Part shown: piece after piece, positions 51,095-60,345 of the stretch | Numbering within the stretch: the stretch's first letter is position 1 | Layout: each line of letters opens with the position of its first letter | DNA from: CAUZIR01 sp965250195 | Lineage (GTDB): Bacteria; Chloroflexota; Dehalococcoidia; Lucifugimonadales; UBA2962 | NCBI GenBank assembly: GCA_965250195.1 | Contig: OZ252295.1 | Location: 1,178,001-1,242,000, forward strand | Direction of reading: 5' to 3' | Length of the DNA stretch: 64,000 bases | Position numbers and translations under genes: made by a program | Notes under the pieces: model-generated | Databases searched by the model: none | What the model saw: the letters and a program-made list of their open reading frames with translations, nothing else | What the model was told of the DNA's origin: nothing

Positions 51095-52369
51095 GTGGCT
51101 TGCGGTGGCGCTGAGCCCGAGCCTGCGTCGCTGCCCGACACGACGGCTTCTCCGGCAGCCCAGGTCACTCCGCTGATACCCGAGACGACTGTTGCCGGCT
51201 ACACCCACGTCCGGTCGGACGGCAACCGTCTGGTCGGTGGCTCGGGCCGAATTCCCGATGTCGAACCGATCCGCCTGCCGCTCCCCGGTCGTCCCGTTTG
51301 GGTCGTGGCGATTCCGTCGGGCGATGGCTCCGCGTGGGCCGTGGCATTGGAGGACGGCCGGGTGCTCGGCTTCCGGGTGACGATCGACGGCGCGGAGCCC
51401 GCGAGCGTGACTCCGGCTCGCCTGCCCCCCGGTAAACCCCCGCTACTACTGGAGAATGACGGGGCGCTTCGCCTAATTACGGCCGTCGAACCGGACGCCG
51501 CGGATCTGACCGTTCCGGTGCTGCTTCCCGCCAAGGGTGGCATTGGCTATTTGGACAACGCCGGAGACATCCGCTTCAAGGGTGGTATCGCGGCCGGGGG
51601 GATAGAGCTTGATGCGGTACCAGACGGACGGATAATTTCCCGCGACGGCTCCAGGCTGCTGCTCCTGACCGGCGTCACGGACAGGTACCCTCACGGTGCG
51701 CTGGGTGACGACTTGGAGGCGGCCTCGATCACGATCGTCGCAGCTCGGCCAAACCCGGTCATCGAGGGCGAAATCGAATTGCCGGGGGAGGCGGTAGTGG
51801 AGGGAATCGCGCCCATATGGACCGACATTAACGGCGATGGCGACCCGGAGATCCTGGTGACTTTAAGCGACGAGCGTGCGGGCGCCAGGCTGGTCGCATA
51901 CTCCGAGCGGGGCATGCCCGTGGCCCAGAGCGTGGCCATCGGCACGGGCTTTCGCTGGCGCCACCAGATCGCGGTGGGGCCGTTCGGCCCAAACGGCGAA
52001 ATGGAAGTTGTTTCCGTGCGCACACCCCACATCGGAGGAATCGTAGAATTCTTCAGGTGGGAGGGGGAGGTGCTGGAGCTGGTGGCCGAGCTGCCGGGCT
52101 ACTCGTCGCACGAAAACGGCTCACGCAACCTGGACATGGCGATGGCCGGGGACTTTGACGGTGATGGCCGACTCGAACTGCTTGTGCCGGATCGGTCGTT
52201 CACGAGTCTCGCGGCCGTCAGGCGCACCGCCGGAGGCGCACGGGAGGCCTGGTCGCTGTCCCTCGGCGGCCGCCTTAGGACCAACCTTGCGGCGGTCGAG
52301 AACGCCGACGGGACTCTGACGCTCGGAGCTGGTATCGACGACGGCACCCTGCTTATCTGGGGGCCGTAG
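51095..52369 (+). CDS. Lipoprotein-like FG-GAP/VCBS repeat protein, start uncertain
   Basis: 424 residues from the first ordinary start, GTG 51095. The same frame continues upstream to about 51044 and encodes KTKAAALSLTLFAGLVVACG, a textbook lipoprotein signal peptide with lipobox VVAC, but no ATG/GTG/TTG precedes it in frame; a GTG at 51042 would serve if one A were added to the AAAA run at 51047. The body is beta-rich with two DxDxDG Ca-binding FG-GAP-like motifs (TDINGDGDPEILVTL, AGDFDGDGRLELLVPD), suggesting a beta-propeller. Probably a surface protein of unknown function. Divergent from nuoA. Confidence 0.7.
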   Translation: MACGGAEPEPASLPDTTASPAAQVTPLIPETTVAGYTHVRSDGNRLVGGSGRIPDVEPIRLPLPGRPVWVVAIPSGDGSAWAVALEDGRVLGFRVTIDGAEPASVTPARLPPGKPPLLLENDGALRLITAVEPDAADLTVPVLLPAKGGIGYLDNAGDIRFKGGIAAGGIELDAVPDGRIISRDGSRLLLLTGVTDRYPHGALGDDLEAASITIVAARPNPVIEGEIELPGEAVVEGIAPIWTDINGDGDPEILVTLSDERAGARLVAYSERGMPVAQSVAIGTGFRWRHQIAVGPFGPNGEMEVVSVRTPHIGGIVEFFRWEGEVLELVAELPGYSSHENGSRNLDMAMAGDFDGDGRLELLVPDRSFTSLAAVRRTAGGAREAWSLSLGGRLRTNLAAVENADGTLTLGAGIDDGTLLIWGP

Positions 52370-52393
52370 ACCGGCTGGGCTCATCTGGGGGCC

Positions 52394-53413
52394 TTAGCCC
52401 GACTGGCTGGCGAAGTACCGGGCGATCTCGTCGCGCTCGAAGGTTGGCAACGGGACCACCTCGCCGCCGATGCGCATCCGCAGGCCCTCACCCGGCTCGT
52501 TCACCGTGCCGATGACCCGCACCGGTATGCCTTCGGCCTCCAGCGCGGTCAGCAGCGTCGCCGCGTCGTCCGAGGCGATGGCCGCGAGCAGGGCACCGGA
52601 AGCGATCAGGCCCATCGGGTCCAGGCCGAGGGCGCCCGTGATGACTAGGCACTGGGGCAGAATGTCTATCGCCGCCCTGTTCACGGTCATTCCCACTCCC
52701 CCTGCTGCCGCCATCTCCGCGAGGCCGGTTGCCAGCCCGCCTTCTGTGGGGTCGTGCATCCCGTGTACCGTCACGGCCCTCCGCGTGATCTCAGCGGCCG
52801 CCCGAACGCTGATTCCGGGCTCAAACAGCATCTGCCTGGCCGACTGGATTGTCTCGGCGTCGACCCCGCCATTGAGTAGCTGCTTTTCCGCCTCCCGCGC
52901 CAGCAGCGCCGTGCCTTCGATGGCGATTCCCCCGGTCAGGACGATGGCGTCGCCGGGCAAAATGCCGGACGTGAGGACGACGTCGGCCTTGTCCGCCTCG
53001 CCCAGCAGGACGCCCACGGCGATGGGCCGAGGCAGGCCGACGGTCACCTCTGTGTGACCTCCCACCAGCGTGATGTCGTGCTCAGCAGCAGCGGCGGTTA
53101 GCTGCTTGAAGATCTCCTCTACCTGGTTGTCCTGCGTTCCTTCCGGCAGCAGCAGCGTGGCCATCAACCACTTCGGCGTGGCACCCATGACGGCCAGGTC
53201 GTTGCAGTTGACCTGTACGAGGTACCAGCCGATGAGGTCGGTGGCGAAGGTGATCGGGTCGGTCTTGGCCGCCAGGTAGCGGTCGCCGAAGTCGATCAGC
53301 GCCGCGTCCTCGCCAACTCTCGGGCCGAGGGCGACCCTTGGGTCGTCGGACGGTATGTCTTGCAGCAGCCTGTCCAGTAGCTCCGGCGGCAGCTTTCCGG
53401 CCTTCAGTTTCAC
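52394..53413 (-). CDS. AIR synthase-related protein (HypE/PurM-like)
   Basis: 339 residues from the GTG at 53413 (VKLKAGKLPPELLDRLL); a longer form from ATG 53506 adds 31 unconserved residues. PurM-like ATP-binding fold: GPRVGEDAALIDFGDRYLAA, VNCNDLAVMGATPKWLM, DITLVGGHTEVTVGL, GMHDPTEGGLATGLAEMA. HypE finishes its C-terminus with a conserved Cys for carbamoyl transfer; this protein ends ARYFASQSG with no Cys, so it is not a functional HypE. Real function unknown. No hyp or pur genes are adjacent. Confidence 0.8.
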   Translation of the reverse strand: MKLKAGKLPPELLDRLLQDIPSDDPRVALGPRVGEDAALIDFGDRYLAAKTDPITFATDLIGWYLVQVNCNDLAVMGATPKWLMATLLLPEGTQDNQVEEIFKQLTAAAAEHDITLVGGHTEVTVGLPRPIAVGVLLGEADKADVVLTSGILPGDAIVLTGGIAIEGTALLAREAEKQLLNGGVDAETIQSARQMLFEPGISVRAAAEITRRAVTVHGMHDPTEGGLATGLAEMAAAGGVGMTVNRAAIDILPQCLVITGALGLDPMGLIASGALLAAIASDDAATLLTALEAEGIPVRVIGTVNEPGEGLRMRIGGEVVPLPTFERDEIARYFASQSG

Positions 53414-53538
53414 GTTTTGTCTGTGCGGAAGGTCATGTATTAATCTAGCCTCCGATGTCGTGTCGCAAGTGTTGGGCAAGTTGTCCCGTTTGTCACTACT
53501 CGTCATGGATTTGTGAACATCCCGTACGATGGGCGGAC

Positions 53539-54243
53539 ATGATTAAGGCCATCTTTTTCGATCTTTACGGCACCCTGGCGGGCTTTACCCCCGACCGGTT
53601 CGAAATCCAGTCCAAGGCCGCTTCCGACTTTGGCCTGACGCTTACAGAGCAGGGCGTCCTGCGCGGGTACGCCGCCGCGGACGCCTTTATGGCCGCCCAG
53701 AACCTCAGCGAGCCGCTGCGAACGTTGGACTCCGATGGCAAGCGACGATTCTTCGCCGAGTACGAGCGCAGGGTCCTAGGAGGTTCGGGTATCGAGGTCG
53801 ATGGCGAAACCGCCATGGCCGTCTGGCGGCGGGTGCGAGAGATCCCGTACGAGATGACGATCTACGCCGACGTCGAGCCTGCTCTAAGTACGTTGCGAGA
53901 GTTTGGGCTAGTGTTGGGCGTCATCTCGAACATGAACCGCACCGGGGAAGCGCTGGCCGAGGACCTTGGACTGACAGGTCTGGTGGATTTCGTCGTGACT
54001 TCGCTGGAGGTCGGTGCGGAGAAACCCAATCCGGCCATCTTCAACGTGGCCCTGTCGCGCGGGGGCGTGGCGGCGGACGAGGCGGTGCATGTGGGCGATC
54101 AGCTAACTTCTGACATCGACGGTGCGAGAGCGGTGGGCATCCAGCCCGTGCTCATAGACCGGGACGGAAACCACCCCAATTACTGCGACGCTCCGAGAAT
54201 CGCGGGGCTCAGTGAGTTGGCGGGCGTATTCGAAGCGCTCTAG
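53539..54243 (+). CDS. HAD-superfamily hydrolase (subfamily IA)
   Basis: 234 residues. Motif I FFDLYGTLAGF (Asp nucleophile), motif II GVISNMNRTG, motif III Lys in VGAEKPNPAIF, motif IV HVGDQLTSDIDGARAVG. The cap domain is helical, between motifs I and II. Probably a small-molecule phosphatase; the ending IQPVLIDRDGNHP is typical of the REG-2/YjjG-like group. Start ATG 53539 with TACGAT eight bases upstream. Its stop overlaps the convergent mfd stop in CTAG. Confidence 0.85.
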   Translation: MIKAIFFDLYGTLAGFTPDRFEIQSKAASDFGLTLTEQGVLRGYAAADAFMAAQNLSEPLRTLDSDGKRRFFAEYERRVLGGSGIEVDGETAMAVWRRVREIPYEMTIYADVEPALSTLREFGLVLGVISNMNRTGEALAEDLGLTGLVDFVVTSLEVGAEKPNPAIFNVALSRGGVAADEAVHVGDQLTSDIDGARAVGIQPVLIDRDGNHPNYCDAPRIAGLSELAGVFEAL

Positions 54244-57200
54244 GCCAGCGCCGCAGCGTGTTCGGTGATGTGGCGGCGGAACTGGGCGATCCCTTCGATC
54301 ACTCTCGTTAGCCTGACCTCCCACTCCTCCTCGTCGTCGTCATCGTCCTGGTATAGCGACAGCCGCACCTGGGTATTGCCCACGTCTGCGTCGTCACCGA
54401 GATGTCTCTGGAGCGGCGTCTTGGCGCCGCCCGTCTCCGATGCCAGGCGAAGCACCAACCGGTCGTCGCTGCGAGTCACAGAGACGATCCCCGCACCCCC
54501 GGCCGCTACCCGCACACGAACTGTGAACAGCAGGTTCTGCACCTGCCAGGGCGCGGGCCCGAAGCGGTCCCTCAGTTCGGCCTCCAGCACATTAATTTCG
54601 CCTGCGTCTGTAGCCTGGACCATCCGACGGTACAGGTCGATTCGGGTGGGCAGGTCCGACACGTAGTCGTCAGGGATGCTGGCGGGTATTCCCAGGTCGA
54701 CGGAGATCGGGCCGATGTCCTCCTCACCGAACGGCGATCCCCCTTCCGTCTGCACGACGCCACTGCCGGTAGCCGTTGATGCCCCTTCGCTGCTCATGTG
54801 GGCGCCCCCGACTTCTCCCGCGCCGTGGGCGCTCGCCACCTGGGCCCGTACCTGCTCTGTGGCCTCGGCCAGCATCTTGGCGTAGAGGTCGAACCCGACG
54901 GCGTGGATGTGCCCGCTTTGCTGGGAGCCCAGAATGTTTCCCGCGCCGCGAATCTCCAGGTCGGCCATAGCGATGCGGAACCCTGCCCCCAGTTCGGTCG
55001 CCGCGAGCATCGTCTTGAGGCGTTTTTCGGCCGTTTCTGTCAGTACACGTGCGGGCGGGATGAGTAGATAGGCATATGCACGTTTGGACCCTCTTCCAAC
55101 GCGACCCCGGAGCTGGTAGAGCTGCGCCAGACCGAATGCGTCTGCCCGGTTGACGATAAGGGTGTTGACGTTTGGGATGTCCAGGCCCGACTCGATGATG
55201 GTGGTGCACACCAGCACGTCCATCTCAGCCTGGGCGAAGGCAAGCATGTTGCGCTCAAGTTCGCCCTCCGCCATCTGGCCGTGCGCCACTCCGACCGTCG
55301 CCTCGGGAACGATGGTGCGGAGGTAGAGGGCGATGTGGTCGATGTTGTTGACCCGGTTGTGCAGGAAGTACACCTGGCCCTGCCGGTCGATCTCCCTCAG
55401 TATGGCCTCGCGTATTAACGAATCGGAGAACTCTGAGACGTAGGTCTTGATCGGCAGCCTCTCTTCCGGCGCCGTCATTATGGTGCTCATGTCCCGCACC
55501 CCTGCCATTGCCATGTGCAGCGTTCGAGGGATGGGCGTGGCCGTCAGGGTCAGGACATCCACTTCGCTGCGCATCTGCTTGAGGCGCTCTTTGTGAGTCA
55601 CGCCGAAACGCTGCTCTTCGTCCACTATGACAAGCCCCAAGTCAGCGAAGCGCACGTCGCGCTGGACCAGCCGGTGCGTGCCGATGCAGATGTCAACCTT
55701 GCCCGAAGCCAGGCCTTCTACGATCTCTTTCTGCTCGGCGTCGGTGCGGAATCGGCTGAGTACGTCTACTCGGACCGGGTAAGCCGCGAGTCGCTGGGAG
55801 AACGTTGCGTAGTGCTGCTGCGCCAGAACCGTCGTCGGCACGAGCACAGCCACCTGCTTACCCTCCATCACGGCCTTAAATGCCGCACGCAGGGCGATTT
55901 CGGTCTTGCCGTAACCGACGTCTCCGCAGACCAGCCGGTCCATGGGACGCGATCTTTCCATGTCGGCCTTTATTTCGGTGACGGTCGCTACCTGATCTTC
56001 CGTCTCCTCGAACGGGAACGAGTCCTCTAACTGGAGCTGCCATGGAGTGTCGGGTGCGAAGGCATGGCCCTCGACTGCCTCGCGTCTTGCATAGAGGCCG
56101 AGTAGCTCGGCGGCCATCTCCCTGGTCGATTCTTCTACCCGTTGTTTGGTGCGCTGCCACTCTTGCGAGCCGAGCCTGGTGAGGTTCGGTGTCCTGTCCA
56201 TCGGAGCGACGTAAGGGGTGATCCTGTCGAGATGGTCCATGGGGACGAACAGGCGATCTCCTACCGAGTATTCGAGTATCAGGTACTCTGCCTCCGGGCC
56301 CTCGCCCTCGGGCTGCCCGGTGCCGAGAAATCGGCCAATACCATGCTCGATGTGTACCACGTAATCGCCGGGGCTGAGTTGGCCCAGCAGCGACTCCCGC
56401 CGCTGCTGCACCCGCCTCCTGCCCGCCCTGCGCCGCTTGGCCACGCCGAATATCTCCGCATCGCTGAACAGGGCCAGGCGGTCTTTTCCTGAGACCAGGG
56501 TGAAGCCCGTCGAGATGCCGGCTCCCGTCGACGGTAGGATCGTGATGGAGCCGGGCTGTGGTGTTGAAGGCAACTCGTCCATGAGAGTCACGGCGACCCC
56601 GGCCTCGTCGAAGACCTCGACGAGCCGCTTGGGCAGCGATGTAACCGCGACCACCGCAGTCGCGCTTTCAGTCAATTCAGCGGCGCGGGCTGAAAAACGG
56701 TCCAGGTTGCCGAAAAAGCCTTCCGCCGAGGTTACGGGTAGGGCGTGGACGCCCCGTTTGTCGAGCTCGTCGGCGCCCCACGGGAGCAGATCCAACCGCA
56801 ACCTGTGGGCTGCCAGTCCCACTTCGATCTCGGGCCAGGTGAAATGCGATGAAGGGAATGCGCCCGGTAGCTCACCTCGGCCCTCTTTTACGCGCCTCAG
56901 TTCGGCTGTTCGTTCGTCCGACTCCCATGCCGCGCGGACGACCTCGTCCGGACGAAGCACAACCACCAGGCCGTCGGGGGGCAGGTAGTCTAGCAGCGAA
57001 CCGTCGTTAAAGATGCCGGCGTAGTAGTTCACCTCCTCGACGTCGTAGCCGTCCAGAAGGCGGTCCAGCTCCCCATCTACCCGGTCACGCTCTTCGGGTG
57101 ACAGTCCGGATGTAGTGATTCCCCCGATGATGCTGGCCGCTAGCTCCGGGTCGAAGAAGCCGGGTAGGGTTTCCGCCGCCGGTGGGATGGCGATGGACTC

Positions 57201-57887
57201 GACCATGCCCGTGGAGCGCTGTGTGACCGGGTCAAACGTTCGCAGGGAGTCGATCTCGTCACCCCACAACTCGACGCGTGCGGGGGAGTCCGCACCGACC
57301 GGGAATATGTCGATGATGCCGCCCCGTCGGCCCATCCACCCCGGCATATCCACGACGGGTCCGTGCGAATAACCCATTCGCCGCCAGCTGTGCAGCAGGT
57401 CCCCTACATCGACGCGGTCCCCCCTCGAAAGCACCTGGGAGGCCGTCGTGAACGACGCCGGAGAGGCGGTCTTTTGGGTGATGGCTGAGATGGAAGCGAC
57501 GACCAATGGCGGCAGGTCTTCAGACGCGCCATTTGGTGGGGACGATAAATAAGAGAGCGTTGTGAGGCGCTGGTGGGTGGTCTCGGTGTCCGAGGCCAGG
57601 CGCTCGAACGGCAGTGCCTCGGACTCGGGAAACAGCCGGGCGTCGGGCGCGCCCCAGAGGGCGATCTGTTCGGCTAATCGTCGAGCCTCTTCGGGACGCG
57701 GCGTGACCACGAGCAGGGGGCGAGCCAGCTCCTGCCACAGTGCGGCAAGGACGACGGGCGACGCCTCGTCCAGGACCTGCAGGCGACCGCCGCCGCGCCC
57801 ATTGCCGCCAGACCGGGCGAGTTCGGCGACCAGTCTTCGGAACTCCGGGATCGAAGCGACCATTTCCCCCAGTATTTCAATGCCCAT
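54240..57887 (-). CDS. mfd: Transcription-repair coupling factor
   Basis: 1215 residues from the ATG at 57887 (a start at 57863 is possible). Full Mfd architecture: UvrB-homologous N-terminus (PLLVVTPRPEEARRLAEQI, FPVGADSPARVELWGDEID), the RNA-polymerase-interacting domain (GDYVVHIEHGIGRFLG), SF2 translocase with Walker A GDVGYGKTEIALRA, DEEQRFG and TATPIPRTLH, and the C-terminal TRCF domain. Removes RNA polymerase stalled at lesions and recruits UvrA. A ~45-residue Gly/Ser-rich insert (GEVGGAHMSSEGASTATGSG) precedes the D7 domain. Stands alone. Confidence 0.95.
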   Translation of the reverse strand: MGIEILGEMVASIPEFRRLVAELARSGGNGRGGGRLQVLDEASPVVLAALWQELARPLLVVTPRPEEARRLAEQIALWGAPDARLFPESEALPFERLASDTETTHQRLTTLSYLSSPPNGASEDLPPLVVASISAITQKTASPASFTTASQVLSRGDRVDVGDLLHSWRRMGYSHGPVVDMPGWMGRRGGIIDIFPVGADSPARVELWGDEIDSLRTFDPVTQRSTGMVESIAIPPAAETLPGFFDPELAASIIGGITTSGLSPEERDRVDGELDRLLDGYDVEEVNYYAGIFNDGSLLDYLPPDGLVVVLRPDEVVRAAWESDERTAELRRVKEGRGELPGAFPSSHFTWPEIEVGLAAHRLRLDLLPWGADELDKRGVHALPVTSAEGFFGNLDRFSARAAELTESATAVVAVTSLPKRLVEVFDEAGVAVTLMDELPSTPQPGSITILPSTGAGISTGFTLVSGKDRLALFSDAEIFGVAKRRRAGRRRVQQRRESLLGQLSPGDYVVHIEHGIGRFLGTGQPEGEGPEAEYLILEYSVGDRLFVPMDHLDRITPYVAPMDRTPNLTRLGSQEWQRTKQRVEESTREMAAELLGLYARREAVEGHAFAPDTPWQLQLEDSFPFEETEDQVATVTEIKADMERSRPMDRLVCGDVGYGKTEIALRAAFKAVMEGKQVAVLVPTTVLAQQHYATFSQRLAAYPVRVDVLSRFRTDAEQKEIVEGLASGKVDICIGTHRLVQRDVRFADLGLVIVDEEQRFGVTHKERLKQMRSEVDVLTLTATPIPRTLHMAMAGVRDMSTIMTAPEERLPIKTYVSEFSDSLIREAILREIDRQGQVYFLHNRVNNIDHIALYLRTIVPEATVGVAHGQMAEGELERNMLAFAQAEMDVLVCTTIIESGLDIPNVNTLIVNRADAFGLAQLYQLRGRVGRGSKRAYAYLLIPPARVLTETAEKRLKTMLAATELGAGFRIAMADLEIRGAGNILGSQQSGHIHAVGFDLYAKMLAEATEQVRAQVASAHGAGEVGGAHMSSEGASTATGSGVVQTEGGSPFGEEDIGPISVDLGIPASIPDDYVSDLPTRIDLYRRMVQATDAGEINVLEAELRDRFGPAPWQVQNLLFTVRVRVAAGGAGIVSVTRSDDRLVLRLASETGGAKTPLQRHLGDDADVGNTQVRLSLYQDDDDDEEEWEVRLTRVIEGIAQFRRHITEHAAALA

Positions 57888-58075
57888 AATCGTCACGTCG
57901 GCCGTGCGGCACGCACCGACCCGTTCGGCGATGCGAAAAGGCAAAAAGCGCAACGCTAAGCGGGCCAGCGGAAGTCCGCCAGCCTATTTTTAGATTTTAT
58001 CACCAGGGTTGCCTGGGCGGTGCTAGAATCCGCGCCACGCCCGGCGACACCGCTGGCAGAAGGGACCCTTAAGAA

Positions 58076-59122
58076 ATGGCACCAGAAACAAGAATCGTAG
58101 ACCTCCAGAGCGACACGCGAACCAAGCCAACGGCCGAGATGCGACGCGCGATGGCCGAGGCTGAGGTGGGCGACGAGGGCTACCGCGACGACCCCACCCT
58201 GAACCGGCTGGAGTCGATGGCCGCCGAGATGCTGGGGAAGGAAGCGGCGATCCTCGTGAGCAGCGGGAGCATGGGCAATCTGGTGGCCGCCCTGACGTTC
58301 TGCGGGCGGGGGGACCAGATGGTGCTGGGGCACCGGGCTCATACGCTGATCGCCGAGATGGGCAGCTCCGCGGCCCATGGCGGCATCATCTATCGCACGG
58401 TGTCGTCAAACGAACGTGGCATGTTGGACCTCGACGAAGTCGATCTCCTGCTCCACCCAAGGGATGTGCCCCAGCCCCGCATTGGTCTGATCGAAATGGA
58501 GAATACCCACGGCTCCACCGGAGGCCGCGTGCTCTCGGTGGAGGATACCGCTGCAATCGTCGACCTGGCCCATCGCAACCAGGTTCCGGTGCATATAGAC
58601 GGCGCCCGCTTCTTCAATGCTGTGGTTGCAACCGGGACGACCCCGACGCGGTTATCAGGGGGCGCCGACACGATCACGTTCTGCCTCTCGAAAGGCCTGT
58701 CGGCGCCGTTCGGCTCAATGCTGTGCGGTAACCGGGAAGACATGGCCCGCGCCAGGGTCGTGAAAAAGTCTCTCGGTGGGGGCCTCAGGCAATCGGGGAT
58801 TATGGCGGCGGCGGGCATCGTGGCGCTGGAGACGATGGTCGAGAGGCTGGCCGAGGACCATGAGAACGCCGCTGTGCTTGCCAGAGGACTGGCGCAGCTA
58901 CCGGGAGTTGTGCTCAACCCCGAGGACGTCGAGACCAACCAGGTCTATTTCGGCGTCACCTTCGACGACCAGGACGAAGTCCACCGGGTGCTGACTGAGC
59001 GCGGCGTACAGGGCCTCATTCTCGACGAGGGCTGGCGTTTCGTCACGCACGCCGACGTCACCGGTGAGGACATTGAGTACGCACTTGGCGTGATTGGGGA
59101 GACGTTCTCCGAATATGCCTAG
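58076..59122 (+). CDS. ltaE: Low-specificity L-threonine aldolase (GntG-type PLP aldolase)
   Basis: 348 residues. Fold-type I PLP enzyme: DLQSDTRTKPTAEMR at the N-terminus, MLGKEAAILVSSGSMGN, ENTHGSTGGRVL, VHIDGARFFNA (PLP Asp), and the Schiff-base Lys206 in CLSKGLSAPFGS. Splits threonine or allo-threonine to glycine and acetaldehyde. Convergent with an amino-acid oxidase-like gene that might use glycine; the stops overlap in CTAG (59119-59122). Confidence 0.9.
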   Translation: MAPETRIVDLQSDTRTKPTAEMRRAMAEAEVGDEGYRDDPTLNRLESMAAEMLGKEAAILVSSGSMGNLVAALTFCGRGDQMVLGHRAHTLIAEMGSSAAHGGIIYRTVSSNERGMLDLDEVDLLLHPRDVPQPRIGLIEMENTHGSTGGRVLSVEDTAAIVDLAHRNQVPVHIDGARFFNAVVATGTTPTRLSGGADTITFCLSKGLSAPFGSMLCGNREDMARARVVKKSLGGGLRQSGIMAAAGIVALETMVERLAEDHENAAVLARGLAQLPGVVLNPEDVETNQVYFGVTFDDQDEVHRVLTERGVQGLILDEGWRFVTHADVTGEDIEYALGVIGETFSEYA

Positions 59123-60288
59123 GGGCGTCCGCTAGGCCCGGCCATCAGTCGGCCCGTTAACTGAGCGAACCGGTCCGGCGCGAACGGGCCAACCGGAAGG
59201 TCCGTGCGGCCCGAAATGACCTGGTCAGCTACGGCCTTGCCCATCGCCGGGCCGAGCAGGATGCCCTTTTTGCCCGCGCCGGACGCGATATATAAACCAT
59301 CGTGGCCGGGGACGGGACCGATAGCCGGCAGGCCGTCCGACGTCACCGGCCTCAGGCACGCCGTCTGTTCGCTCAACTTGCTCTGGGCCAGAACGGGGAT
59401 GGCTCGCACGGCGTCTGCCATCAAACGCGCCCGCGCCCCTTCCGAGACCCCAGTGTCGAAACCCGCGTCCTCGACTGTCGCGCCCACCCAGACCAGCCCG
59501 TCCGGCTTGGGGTGAGCCTCGCCGCCGGGGTAGGCGATGTCATGGCGGAACATCGGCCCGGGCGGATCGAGGCGCAGAATCTCGCCCTTTAGTGGCCCAA
59601 CCGGCAACTCGATTCCGGAGGGCCGCAGCAACTCCGCCGACCAGGGCCCGGCGGCCACCACAACGGACGGGGCGGCCAGAGTTTCCGAACCGAGCTCGAC
59701 CGAAATCTGTCCCTCACCATCGACGCTGAGCCCGGTCACCTCGGCCCGAACGAATGTGGCACCCATTGCTTCAGCGGCGGTCACTAACGCAAGAGTCAGC
59801 TCGCGGCTGTCCACCGCGGCGTTGCCGTACAGGTAAACACCGCCGATGACCTCGGGCGAGATGCGGGGCTCGATATCCAGGACCGCAGCCGTATCCAGCA
59901 TTTCAGCCGAAAAGCCGTCCGCCCCATCGAAAGCCTGGGAGGCGCTTTCAAGATCGGACAGGTCGCTTTCCGACAGCGCGATGCGGATCCAGGGCACGAT
60001 GCGCGGGGAGAAGGTGACGTCGGAGCGCTCGGCCAACTCTTCCCAAAGCTCCAGGTGGAGTCGATAAGAGTGCATGGCAAGGTCGGACAGGTCCCCAGGG
60101 ATGTGTTCGCCCTCCAGCGGATTGAGGCCGCCCGCGGACATGCCGGATGCATGGTTCGCGACCCCGTCTCGCTCCAGCAGGGTGACCCGCGCGCCGGACA
60201 GGGAGAGAAAGAACGCCGCCGATGCACCGGCGACACCACCTCCGATGACGATGACGTCGGGTGACGGCAAGCCGATGAAGGATTTCAC
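59119..60288 (-). CDS. FAD-dependent amino acid oxidase (DAO/ThiO-like)
   Basis: 389 residues. N-terminal Rossmann motif VIVIGGGVAGASAAFFL, LLERDGVANHASGMSAGG, and C-terminal FAD-contact LRPVTSDGLPAIGPVPGHDG with GAGKKGILLGPAMG. Architecture and length fit D-amino-acid/glycine/sarcosine oxidases or dehydrogenases of the DAO family. No thi genes are nearby, so thiamine-related ThiO is only one option. Oxidation of glycine from the adjacent threonine aldolase is a plausible but unproven role. Confidence 0.82.
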   Translation of the reverse strand: MKSFIGLPSPDVIVIGGGVAGASAAFFLSLSGARVTLLERDGVANHASGMSAGGLNPLEGEHIPGDLSDLAMHSYRLHLELWEELAERSDVTFSPRIVPWIRIALSESDLSDLESASQAFDGADGFSAEMLDTAAVLDIEPRISPEVIGGVYLYGNAAVDSRELTLALVTAAEAMGATFVRAEVTGLSVDGEGQISVELGSETLAAPSVVVAAGPWSAELLRPSGIELPVGPLKGEILRLDPPGPMFRHDIAYPGGEAHPKPDGLVWVGATVEDAGFDTGVSEGARARLMADAVRAIPVLAQSKLSEQTACLRPVTSDGLPAIGPVPGHDGLYIASGAGKKGILLGPAMGKAVADQVISGRTDLPVGPFAPDRFAQLTGRLMAGPSGRP

Positions 60289-60345
60289 GCTTCCCCGTCG
60301 CGGATCGCGCGTCCAGTCGGACGCGGCGGCGCCTTCAGTCGGCCC

